From Paraburkholderia phenoliruptrix (GTDB lineage Bacteria > Pseudomonadota > Gammaproteobacteria > Burkholderiales > Burkholderiaceae), in contig NZ_JAEUAV010000034.1 of assembly GCF_019511605.1 (NCBI RefSeq), positions 1 through 59,556 of the forward strand: 59,556 nt of DNA, read 5' to 3'. Below, in pieces: positions 16,512 to 23,456 of the stretch. The stretch's first letter is position 1. The number at the start of each line of letters is the position of its first letter. Position numbers and translations under genes: made by a program. The notes beneath the pieces are model-generated. The model made no database searches. It was not told where the DNA came from and saw only the letters and a program-made list of their open reading frames with translations.

Positions 16512-17213
16512 ATGATCGACGTTTACAGTTGGGCAACACCTAACGGCCACAAGGTCCATATCATGCTCGAGGAGACCGGCCTCGAGTACACCGTTCACGC
16601 AGTCGACATCGGTGCCGGCGATCAATTCAAGGCTGAGTTTCTCGACATCAGCCCAAACAACAAGATTCCGGCGATCACCGATTCCGAGGGCCCGCGCGGC
16701 GCAGACGGCAAGCCGTTCGCGCTGTTCGAGTCGGGCGCGATACTGATCTATCTCGCCGAAAAGACCGGCCGCTTCCTGCCGACCGACCCGGCTGCCCGCT
16801 ATTGCGTGCTGCAATGGCTGATGTTCCAGATGGGCGGCCTCGGCCCCATGCTCGGACAGACGCATCACTTCCGCATCTACGCGCCTGAGCCGATCGAGTA
16901 TGCGATCAACCGCTACACGAATGAAACGCGGCGCCTGTATGGCGTGATGGACAAGCAACTTGGCAAGACACAGTACCTCGCTGGAAACGACTACACGATT
17001 GCGGACATTGCAGCGTTTCCGTGGACCCGCTCATGGCAGAACCAGGGCGTTGATCTCGACGCGCTTCCGAACGTGAAGCGATGGCATGAGGAAATTGCCG
17101 CGCGCCCAGCTGTGATGCGCGGCGTCGAAGTGCTAGCCTCGGCTCGCAAGCCGCTCATGGACGATAAGGCCAAGGAAGTGCTGTTCGGCGCGACGCAGTA
17201 CGCGAAGCATTAG
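16512..17213 (+). CDS. Glutathione transferase-like disulfide-bond oxidoreductase (YfcG/YghU type)
   Basis: A protein of 233 residues starting MIDVYSWATPNGHKVHIMLE, the wording of the Nu-class GSTs YfcG and YghU (TPNGHK and SPNNKIPAI, then LFESGAILIYLAEKTG). These proteins bind two glutathiones and have disulfide reductase activity towards small substrates. The start at 16512 has AAGGAGCGAGG directly upstream. The 234-base gap after the dehydrogenase gene is long enough for a separate promoter, so membership in the acyl-CoA operon is uncertain. A strong terminator follows. Confidence 0.9.
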   Translation: MIDVYSWATPNGHKVHIMLEETGLEYTVHAVDIGAGDQFKAEFLDISPNNKIPAITDSEGPRGADGKPFALFESGAILIYLAEKTGRFLPTDPAARYCVLQWLMFQMGGLGPMLGQTHHFRIYAPEPIEYAINRYTNETRRLYGVMDKQLGKTQYLAGNDYTIADIAAFPWTRSWQNQGVDLDALPNVKRWHEEIAARPAVMRGVEVLASARKPLMDDKAKEVLFGATQYAKH

Positions 17214-17277
17214 AGCGCCTGGTATTACCTGCAGCTTGTCGCGACGCGTGTGGTGCACGCCTCACGCTTGCTTTGTG

Positions 17278-17320
17278 GCGCATGGCGGTAAGGCGGCTCG
17301 CAGGCTGCCACGCCATGCGC
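17278..17320 (+). terminator. Terminator between the convergent GST and MaoC genes
   Basis: GCGCATGGCG (17278-17287) pairs perfectly with CGCCATGCGC (17311-17320); TTTAT follows on the plus strand. The long loop contains smaller GC-rich complementarity. It separates two convergent operons. Confidence 0.65.
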
Positions 17321-17343
17321 TTTATCATGCAGCGGGCCAAGCG

Positions 17344-17820
17344 TCAGAAATAGTGGCGCGTAATGAACTCGGCTATACACACGGGCCGGTTATCGCCTTG
17401 CCGCTCCACTGTAACGTTCCAGACCACTTGCACGCCTGCATTGTCGACCTCGGCGACGGACGCGACTGCAAACAGTGCGCGCAACTGCGAGCCCACCAAT
17501 ACCGGCGACGTGAACCGCACACGATTCAACCCATAGTTGACGGCCATGCGTTGCTCGATGCGTACGGTTCGTTGCAGCAGCGCGGGAATTAGCGAAAGCG
17601 TCAGAAAGCCGTGCGCAACGGCGCCGCCGAACGGCGACTCGCGCTGCGCTCGCTCAGGGTCGACGTGGATCCACTGCTGGTCGCCCGTGGCTTCGGCGAA
17701 ACGATCCACGCTCGGTTGGTCGATCGTCACCCAGTCGCTGACAAGCGGCGGCCCGCCGACGAGCGCCCGCAACGCCGCTGCGTCGTGAAACGCCGCCGGC
17801 AACGCGCTCCCGGTGCTCAC
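17344..17820 (-). CDS. MaoC-like hot-dog dehydratase (R-specific enoyl-CoA hydratase family)
   Basis: A hot-dog protein of 158 residues. The hydratase motif is intact: D47 and H52 in ATGDQQWIHVDP, followed by SPFGGAVAHGFLTLSL. It would add water to a trans-2-enoyl-CoA. The start is a GTG at 17820 whose GTGA overlaps the TGA of the upstream MaoC gene, giving tight translational coupling; longer frames to 17907 would run into the neighbour. It is the last gene of the minus-strand ACAD-ACAD-MaoC-MaoC operon. Confidence 0.85.
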   Translation of the reverse strand: MSTGSALPAAFHDAAALRALVGGPPLVSDWVTIDQPSVDRFAEATGDQQWIHVDPERAQRESPFGGAVAHGFLTLSLIPALLQRTVRIEQRMAVNYGLNRVRFTSPVLVGSQLRALFAVASVAEVDNAGVQVVWNVTVERQGDNRPVCIAEFITRHYF

Positions 17821-18275
17821 GAAGCAGCGCCCGGATTGCGCAAGCCAAACAGCGCTTTGGAGCGGACCGTGATAACCGTTTCGCCATGCTGATTGATGCC
17901 GGCCCATTGCGTCGACACAATGCCGCGATCCGGCTTGCTCTCCGAAATGCGCTTGTCCAGCACGGAGTTCGTCATGGTGATCGTGTCGCCCACACGCACC
18001 GGCTTGAGCCAGCGTATTTCGTCGATGCCGGGCGACCCCATCGACGTGGAGCCTGCCAGCGCGTTACGCACCAGCATGCCCATCATGACCGAACAGGTAT
18101 GCCAGCCGCTCGCGACCAGGCCGCGAAACGGAGAGGACTCAGCGGCGGTCTCGTCGACATGGAAAGGCTGCGGATCGAATTTCTCCGCAAATTCGACAAT
18201 CTCCTCGCGCGTGAATGTGTGCTTGCCGATTTCGGTCGTGGAGCCGACCACCATGTCCTCGTAACTCAGACCCAT
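17817..18275 (-). CDS. MaoC-like hot-dog dehydratase, second copy
   Basis: A protein of 152 residues with the MaoC motif FDPQPFHVDE (catalytic D34 and H39) and RGLVASGWHTCSVMMG. The fold is complete, so it could work alone or as a heteromer with the downstream paralogue, to which it is coupled by a GTGA overlap. AAGGAGATAAC upstream of the ATG at 18275 is a good ribosome binding site. It begins 35 bases after the end of the acyl-CoA dehydrogenase gene. Confidence 0.9.
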   Translation of the reverse strand: MGLSYEDMVVGSTTEIGKHTFTREEIVEFAEKFDPQPFHVDETAAESSPFRGLVASGWHTCSVMMGMLVRNALAGSTSMGSPGIDEIRWLKPVRVGDTITMTNSVLDKRISESKPDRGIVSTQWAGINQHGETVITVRSKALFGLRNPGAAS

Positions 18276-18310
18276 TTCGTTATCTCCTTGCTGGCGATTG
18301 AATCGGCCAA

Positions 18311-19438
18311 TCAGACTTCAGTGCTGACAAACCCCGGCAGCGCGGCGAACCGTGCAAGGTGATGGTCGACATCGCCCAAGGTCGTTTCAATGATAGCGAG
18401 ACGCTTGAAGAGATGCGCGGCCGCCACCTCGTTCGTGACGCCCATGCCGCCGTGCAACTGGACCGCTTGCTGGCCGACAAAACGCGCGGCCTGACCCACG
18501 CGCACCTTGGCTGCCGAGATGGCGCGACGGCGCTCGTCGGCGTCTTCGCTCGAATAGTGCATGGCGGCCAGGTAAGTAATGGAGCGCGCCTGCTCCGTGT
18601 GAATCAGCATCTCGACCATGCGGTGCTGCAAGACCTGAAAGCGCGCGATAGGCTGACCGAACTGCTGGCGCGTTTTGGTGTACTCGACGGTGGCAGTGTT
18701 CAATGCGTCGAGTGCGCCGATGGCCTCCGCGCATAACAACAGCGTGGCATAGTCCGCGATGTGCTCGAGCGCCGCGGCGCCAGAATGCAAGCCGCCCAAC
18801 CGGCGTGCCGGCGTGTTGTCGAACACGAGCGTGGCGGCGCGTTGGCCGTCGATGGTGCGGTATTCGGTGAGCTTCACGCCGGCGGCCTCGCGCGCGACGA
18901 CAAACAGAGCGATCTCGCCGTTGGCACGCGCGGGCACAATCCAGAACTGCGCCTGTGCGCCATGCAGCACCACCGACTTCTTGCCGCTGAGCGTTTGCTG
19001 TTCGCCGGTTCCGCTTGCGGCGGTTGCGACAGCGAAAAGATCGTAGCGAGCGTGCAGCTCGTGGAAGGCAACCGCAAGCTTGATCTCGCCCTGAGCCGCA
19101 CGCTGTAGCAGCGTTGCGTCTTCGCCGTGCCCGGTGCCGGCAAGGCGCAAGGCCTCGATGCCCACCGCCGTCGCCCAATATGGCTCGACGACAAGAGCGC
19201 GGCCAAGCTCCTGCATGACCACCAGCATGTCTACCGGCCCGCCGTTCAAACCGCCGTGAGCTTCAGGCACCGGCAATGCAGTAAGGCCCAGTTCGGTGAA
19301 TGCCGCCCAGTGAGCTGCCGACACACCGGCGTCTGAGCGCACGATGGCCTGGCGCGCTTCGAAGCCGTAGCTCTTGTCGAGATAGCGGCGCAGCGCGTCG
19401 GCGAACTGCTGTTGCTCGTCGTTGAAAGTGAAGTCCAT
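18311..19438 (-). CDS. Acyl-CoA dehydrogenase, small divergent subunit-like
   Basis: A protein of 375 residues with acyl-CoA dehydrogenase layout but a degraded beta domain: the standard T/S-x-x-G-S substrate signature is absent (AVAFHELHARYDLF). The C-terminal helices are better kept (QFGQPIARFQVLQHRMVEM and QLHGGMGVTNE). At the place of the catalytic EGT the text is IIETTLGDVDHH. This type often pairs with a full-length dehydrogenase to form a heteromer, as in the actinobacterial FadE28-FadE29 pairs; that is inference. Ten bases separate it from the upstream acyl-CoA dehydrogenase gene. Confidence 0.85.
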   Translation of the reverse strand: MDFTFNDEQQQFADALRRYLDKSYGFEARQAIVRSDAGVSAAHWAAFTELGLTALPVPEAHGGLNGGPVDMLVVMQELGRALVVEPYWATAVGIEALRLAGTGHGEDATLLQRAAQGEIKLAVAFHELHARYDLFAVATAASGTGEQQTLSGKKSVVLHGAQAQFWIVPARANGEIALFVVAREAAGVKLTEYRTIDGQRAATLVFDNTPARRLGGLHSGAAALEHIADYATLLLCAEAIGALDALNTATVEYTKTRQQFGQPIARFQVLQHRMVEMLIHTEQARSITYLAAMHYSSEDADERRRAISAAKVRVGQAARFVGQQAVQLHGGMGVTNEVAAAHLFKRLAIIETTLGDVDHHLARFAALPGFVSTEV

Positions 19439-19448
19439 GCGCCGCTCC

Positions 19449-20645
19449 TCAAAGTCCAAGAATCATCTGCGCGATGATGTTCTTTTGAATTTCGTTCGAG
19501 CCGCCGTAAATCGACGTCTTGCGGAAGTTGAAGTAATACGCGGCCAACGGTGCAGCATCGTCGTCTTCGGCAAGACTGTGCTCGCGCTCGCCTTCCAGGA
19601 ACGGCACGTCGAACGGGGCGGCAAGCGGCCCGATCGCTTCGAACATAAGTTCGGTCAACGCCTGCTGCACCTCGGTGCCTTTGATCTTCAGCATCGAAGC
19701 TTCGGGGCCCGGTCCGCGTCCGCCAGCTTCATTCGCGACCACGCGCTGCACGGTGACTTCGAGCGCCATGAGTTCGATTTCCAGATTCGCGACTTTCGAA
19801 GCGAACACAGGGTCATGCAAAAGCGGTTTGCCGCTCTTGTTCTGATTGAGCGCAAGGCGCTTAAGAAAGACAAGCTCGCGCTTTGACTGCGCGACGCGTG
19901 CAATGCCTGTGCGCTCATGCCCAAGCAGATATTTGGCGTACGTCCAGCCGCGGTTTTCTTCGCCGACCAGGTTTCCGACGGGCACTTTCACGTCTTCAAA
20001 GAAGACCTCGTTGACTTCGTGATCCTCGTCGAGCGTGATAATTGGTCGCACGGTGACGCCTGGCGTTTTCATGTCGATAAGCAGAAACGAAATTCCCTCC
20101 TGCTTTTTCGCGCCGCTGTCCGTGCGTACGAGGCAAAACATCATGTCCGCATGTTGCCCGAGCGTGGTCCAGGTCTTCTGGCCATTCACCACGTAATGGT
20201 CACCGACCCGCTCGGCTCGCGTGCGCAGCGACGCCAGGTCCGAACCCGATCCGGGCTCCGAGTAGCCTTGGCACCACCAGTCGCTTCCGTCGAGAATGCG
20301 CGGCAGGTAGTAGCGCTTTTGCGCCTCGTTGCCGTATTTCATGAGGACCGGCGCGACCATCGACACACCAAATGGCAACACGGTAGGCGCGCCGACCCGC
20401 GCGCACTCTTCGTCCCAGATATGGCGCTGGGTCGCGTCCCAGCCCGGACCACCGTATTCTTTCGGCCACGCCACGGCCGACCACCCGCGCGTTCCCAGCA
20501 GCTTGTGCCAGCGCGCGAAGTCTTCGCGGTTCAAACGCTTGTGGTTGAGCACCTTCTCGCTCAGTTCGCGAGGCAGATTGGCTTCGAGCCAGGCGCGGAT
20601 TTCGGCGCGGAACGCCTTCTCAGCGGGGGAATAATCTAGATTCAT
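19449..20645 (-). CDS. Acyl-CoA dehydrogenase, large subunit-like
   Basis: An FAD enzyme of 398 residues starting MNLDYSPAEKAFRAEIRAWL. The flavin and substrate motifs are intact: WCQGYSEPGSGSDLASL (about 130-147) and GQKTWTT. The usual catalytic EGT position reads GGSNEIQ (G381 onward), so a glutamate elsewhere must act as base, possibly in LLGHERTGI at about 238-246, the position used by isovaleryl-type enzymes. The family acts on long, branched or alicyclic CoA esters. It is the first gene of the minus-strand operon; the short gap to the DUF1178 gene means that promoter could be shared with it. Confidence 0.9.
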   Translation of the reverse strand: MNLDYSPAEKAFRAEIRAWLEANLPRELSEKVLNHKRLNREDFARWHKLLGTRGWSAVAWPKEYGGPGWDATQRHIWDEECARVGAPTVLPFGVSMVAPVLMKYGNEAQKRYYLPRILDGSDWWCQGYSEPGSGSDLASLRTRAERVGDHYVVNGQKTWTTLGQHADMMFCLVRTDSGAKKQEGISFLLIDMKTPGVTVRPIITLDEDHEVNEVFFEDVKVPVGNLVGEENRGWTYAKYLLGHERTGIARVAQSKRELVFLKRLALNQNKSGKPLLHDPVFASKVANLEIELMALEVTVQRVVANEAGGRGPGPEASMLKIKGTEVQQALTELMFEAIGPLAAPFDVPFLEGEREHSLAEDDDAAPLAAYYFNFRKTSIYGGSNEIQKNIIAQMILGL

Positions 20646-20691
20646 GCGTAGTGTCTCCTGGCCGCCACCACCCGCGGCCAGGATCACCGCG

Positions 20692-21117
20692 CTATTGCAG
20701 CGGTTCCTTCAAGGCAGCCGGGACCGGCAGCGGCATCACTTCGATGCCTTCTTCAACCAAAGCTCGCGCGTCTTCTGGCGTCGTGACGCCACGAATGCTG
20801 CGTGCAGGCGCTTCGTTATAGTGAATGCGCCGCGCTTCCTCGGCGAAGCGGTCGCCCACGTTCTCAGTCTTTTCCAGTACCTCGCGCAATGCTCGCATGA
20901 CGCGCGCTTGCAACTCGTTGGGAGCCGCGGGCGCTTTTGTCTGTACCGCACCCGATAGGTTCAGGCGCGGAGCCGACGGCAAACGGCTCACCTCTTTCGC
21001 TCCGCACATTGGACATTCGACCAGCTTGCGGGACTGCTGCGACTCGAAGTCATCAGCCGAAGCAAACCAGCCTTCGAACCGATGGCCATGCGGACACTGT
21101 AAATCGAGGACCTTCAT
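20692..21117 (-). CDS. DUF1178 family protein
   Basis: A protein of 141 residues with an N-terminal zinc-ribbon-like cysteine set: C8 and H10 in CPHGH, C35 and C38 in CPMCG. The remainder is helical and includes NVGDRFAEEARRIHYNE, the most recognisable part of the DUF1178 family. Function unknown. The start at 21117 matches the family N terminus MKVLDLQC. It lies 46 bases upstream of the acyl-CoA dehydrogenase gene on the same strand. Confidence 0.9.
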   Translation of the reverse strand: MKVLDLQCPHGHRFEGWFASADDFESQQSRKLVECPMCGAKEVSRLPSAPRLNLSGAVQTKAPAAPNELQARVMRALREVLEKTENVGDRFAEEARRIHYNEAPARSIRGVTTPEDARALVEEGIEVMPLPVPAALKEPLQ

Positions 21118-21397
21118 GTGGAGTTGGGGCTTGAGTGCCAGTTTAGCGCAAAACGAAAATATGTGAACGGTCGTTCGCAAAATCTTCAGGGGGTACCCGC
21201 CAATGCCAAAGCGCGGTCAGAAACGGGAGGCGGTGGGCGATTTTAACGCTTTGCGCAAACCGCTGCCGACCGTTGCCGCATGCAGCCACCGCGGTACAGT
21301 CGCGCTGGGCGCGGCGTCTCCACCCACCGGGCGGCCTGACCGGTTCCCGCAAGCCTGCCGCGCACGCCTTACGACTCTGCCGTTCAATGTTGCACGC
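21118..21397. other. Intergenic region, no gene seen
   Basis: A 280-base stretch between the DUF1178 start and the stop of the DNA-binding protein gene, both on the minus strand. It should hold the promoter for DUF1178 and the end of the two-gene module. I see no tRNA, no convincing terminator hairpin and no attachment-site repeat. Confidence 0.5.
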
Positions 21398-21922
21398 TCA
21401 CGCTACCAGGCATTCCAGCCGACGATTAAGCCGAGGTTCGAGTTCCCGCACTTCTTTGGCAAGGTTGATCTGCTTCGCCGACTTCGCGACGTCGACAACA
21501 TCTGGCTTGATGTCGTATCCACCGCGGGAGTTCAGCCACTCCAGCACGTCCGACAAATGCCAGACCGAAGCACTTCCCTCATGCACCGGCGGCGGAAATT
21601 CCACCGCATGGTTCAGCATCAGCTTGCGCATGTTTTGCCGCGATACACCTGCAATCTCCGCGACGTCGGTCAGGCCTACGAAGTCCGGGCCGGCTTCTAC
21701 TAGCCGCGCCGACGGCACCGCTTGCTTGACGTCGCCAAGCGCACTGACAAGCGCCTCAAACGCGGACGCGGCTTCTCGCGAAAAAACCAACGCCAGCCGC
21801 CCCGCTTGTCCCACGCCGACGGTGGCGTCGTCACACCCCGCCTCGCCCAGGCGCTCGACAATCGCGTCAAGATCGCAGTCTTGCGCGGCAAGCCTGTACT
21901 TCAGCGTAAACGTATATTCCAT
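21398..21922 (-). CDS. DNA-binding protein with AlpA/excisionase-like helix-turn-helix; putative antitoxin
   Basis: A protein of 174 residues with two parts. Residues about 1-75 form a small alpha/beta domain (MEYTFTLKYRL, then RLALVFSREAASAFEALVSAL) that recalls the degraded RNase-H fold of HicB antitoxins. Residues about 83-132 are a winged helix-turn-helix: LTDVAEIAGVSRQNMRKLM followed by FPPPVHEG and VWHLSDVLEWL, the AlpA/Xis pattern. The last 40 residues are a charged helix. AGGAG precedes the ATG. It follows the small HicA-like gene by 37 bases, in toxin-then-antitoxin order as in hicAB, and may bind the palindrome over the module's promoter. The antitoxin role is inference. Confidence 0.65.
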   Translation of the reverse strand: MEYTFTLKYRLAAQDCDLDAIVERLGEAGCDDATVGVGQAGRLALVFSREAASAFEALVSALGDVKQAVPSARLVEAGPDFVGLTDVAEIAGVSRQNMRKLMLNHAVEFPPPVHEGSASVWHLSDVLEWLNSRGGYDIKPDVVDVAKSAKQINLAKEVRELEPRLNRRLECLVA

Positions 21923-21959
21923 TTGCCACTCCTGCTCTATTCAGCCAACACCTTCTTAC

Positions 21960-22217
21960 TTACTGCCGATCCGCACGGTGCGCCGTGCAGTTGTCAACCA
22001 CGCGACGCAAGTGCCGCGCGTGATTAACGGCATTCTTCGGCGTACTCCATATGCTCGAGATGCAGAATTCTCCGCAACGGCACTCGGCGTCTTTGTAAGG
22101 GCAATACATCTTTCCCCACGCGTGGCCCTTGCCTCCGCCTTTTATGCGCCACCCACGCCGCTCTGCATATGCCAACGCGGCCTCGATCTCTTTCTTAGCG
22201 TGGACTCCACGAACCAT
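21960..22217 (-). CDS. Small HicA-like protein with Cys cluster; putative toxin
   Basis: A protein of 85 residues. KKEIEAALAYAERRGWRI followed by KGHAWGKMYCP is organised like HicA (helix, Gly-Trp/Phe strand, then GSHH-type strand), with H32 at the place of the catalytic HicA histidine. Unlike HicA it carries four cysteines close together (C39, C46, C48, C52), which could bind zinc. The C-terminal part (IWSTPKNAVNHARHLRRVVDN) is helical. The ATG at 22217 has GGAGG 5 bases upstream. I recall homologues in other Proteobacteria paired with the same DNA-binding gene, generally labelled hypothetical. Toxicity is inference. Confidence 0.6.
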   Translation of the reverse strand: MVRGVHAKKEIEAALAYAERRGWRIKGGGKGHAWGKMYCPYKDAECRCGEFCISSIWSTPKNAVNHARHLRRVVDNCTAHRADRQ

Positions 22218-22227
22218 CCTGCCCTCC

Positions 22228-22256
22228 AATTTAGTACTGTCGGCGCAAGTTGTCAA
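22228..22256 (-). promoter_or_regulatory. Strong sigma-70 promoter of the HicA-like module
   Basis: On the minus strand a consensus -35 TTGACA (22256-22251) lies 17 bases from TAAATT (22233-22228). The -10 ends only 10 bases before the ATG, so the predicted start point falls at or just after the GGAGG motif and the mRNA would be nearly leaderless. Confidence 0.75.
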
Positions 22257-22264
22257 GTGACAAC
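22249..22264. promoter_or_regulatory. Palindromic operator overlapping the -35
   Basis: GTTGTC (22249-22254) and GACAAC (22259-22264) form a perfect 6-base inverted repeat around a 4-base centre and cover the -35 hexamer. A dimeric repressor bound here would block RNA polymerase; the downstream helix-turn-helix protein is the obvious candidate. A single further GTTGTC half-site occurs at 21989-21994, inside the 3' end of the small gene. Confidence 0.6.
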
Positions 22265-22454
22265 CATGCACAAACCAGCTGCCGCATTCGTATATTTCGG
22301 CATCCCAATTAACTGGGCGCTAGAGCGGTCTGCCGGGGTTCCATACTACGGTTACCGCAGCAATGACGCGAGACTGTCGGATGGCATAGGACAACAGCGA
22401 ATTTGTTCATACACCATAGGAAAAACGGCAAGCTTATAGCGTCCGAGAATGACA

Positions 22455-22489
22455 AAAGCCCCTGCCGGTCAACAACCGACAGGGGCTTT
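22455..22489 (-). terminator. Terminator of the nuo-NUDIX operon
   Basis: A 15-base stem (22455-22469 with 22475-22489, one G-U pair) closes a 5-base loop. On the minus strand TTTTG follows, 37 bases after the NUDIX stop; the plus strand also has a short T run. The rest of 22265-22525 shows no gene. Confidence 0.9.
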
Positions 22490-22525
22490 CTGAATATGGC
22501 ACAAGTATCTTTGCGCCAACGGACC

Positions 22526-23116
22526 TCAAGAACTACTGGGTTGCGCCATCGGCCACTCGCCCGATAGCACTTTCTCCAACCAGAACGTGCCGATAATCGT
22601 CTTGACGTCTGTGATCTTGCCGGTTCGCACCCACTCCGACACCTCGGGAAGCGTCGCGGTAAACATTTCGAGGAACTCGCCGTCGTCGAGTTTTCGCTCT
22701 CCGGACGTGAGTCCCCGAGCCAGATAGATGTCGATAAACTCGGTCGAGTAGGAAATGATCGGGTGGATGCGCGTGAGGTAAACATACTCGCGCGCCGTGT
22801 ATCCCGTTTCCTCGCGCAGCTCGCGCATTGCGCAAGCGAGCGCGCCCTCGTTCGGATCAAGCTTGCCCGCCGGATATTCGACCATCACCTTACCCATCGG
22901 ATACCGGTACTGGCTTTCCAGCAGCACGCGGTGATCGTCGAACAAGGGAATCACCATGACGGCGCCCGGATGCTGCACATATTCGCGGGTGGCGTGCTTG
23001 CCGTCCGGCAGGCGAACGGTATCGCACTTGAGCGTCAGAAACGGCCCTTGATGAACCGTCTTGCTGTCGACACAGGTCTCGGTCAGGACGGCGTCGTGAT
23101 CGGGAAGTTCAGCCAT
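22526..23116 (-). CDS. NUDIX hydrolase, ADP-ribose pyrophosphatase-like
   Basis: A protein of 196 residues. The Nudix box runs from G84 to about 106 (GKLDPNEGALACAMREL then REETGY) with the metal-binding glutamates in place, preceded by the ADP-ribose-type PAG. These enzymes split ADP-ribose and related dinucleotides to AMP and ribose 5-phosphate. A GAGGT lies upstream of the ATG at 23116. It is the last gene behind nuo and DUF2818 (43-base gap), with a terminator directly after it; its position suggests a link to NAD turnover, although no experiment is implied. Confidence 0.9.
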   Translation of the reverse strand: MAELPDHDAVLTETCVDSKTVHQGPFLTLKCDTVRLPDGKHATREYVQHPGAVMVIPLFDDHRVLLESQYRYPMGKVMVEYPAGKLDPNEGALACAMRELREETGYTAREYVYLTRIHPIISYSTEFIDIYLARGLTSGERKLDDGEFLEMFTATLPEVSEWVRTGKITDVKTIIGTFWLEKVLSGEWPMAQPSSS

Positions 23117-23159
23117 ATGCGGACCTCGGAACAGCTTGGTGCGCGACGGCGCAAGGCCG

Positions 23160-23456
23160 TCAGCGGCGTTTGACGAGATACTGGAAGGTAAAGCCGGGAA
23201 AGGCGAAGACAACGAAAAGCGCGAACGTAATGGCGTAGAACTGCCAACCCTGTTCGAAGCGATTGCCAGCGCGCGCTTCAAGCAGAAAGCCGAGGGCGCC
23301 GACCACGAAGTACAGCACGATCAACTCGGCAATGCGGATCCAGGCGCTTTTCTTCGCCGCCTTCAGCGGTACGGCGGCGAAGAGCCGCTGATTCAGGAAC
23401 GGCAGGTTGGCGCCGACCAGCGCCAACAGCACGATAAACCAGCCGGCAGCGGACAT
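23160..23456 (-). CDS. DUF2818 family membrane protein
   Basis: A small inner-membrane protein of 98 residues with three hydrophobic segments (about 3-23, 48-68, 77-92) and a basic C terminus ending in KRR. It matches the DUF2818 family, which in beta-proteobacteria sits after nuoN. Its ATG shares the A of the nuoN TGA stop (TGATG), so it is co-translated with complex I and may help its assembly or stability; that role is inference. Confidence 0.85.
   Translation of the reverse strand: MSAAGWFIVLLALVGANLPFLNQRLFAAVPLKAAKKSAWIRIAELIVLYFVVGALGFLLEARAGNRFEQGWQFYAITFALFVVFAFPGFTFQYLVKRR

Noticed and set aside
21118..22525. Prophage or genomic-island remnant around the HicA-like module
   Set aside because: No integrase, transposase, tRNA junction or flanking direct repeat; base composition is only slightly lower than the surroundings.
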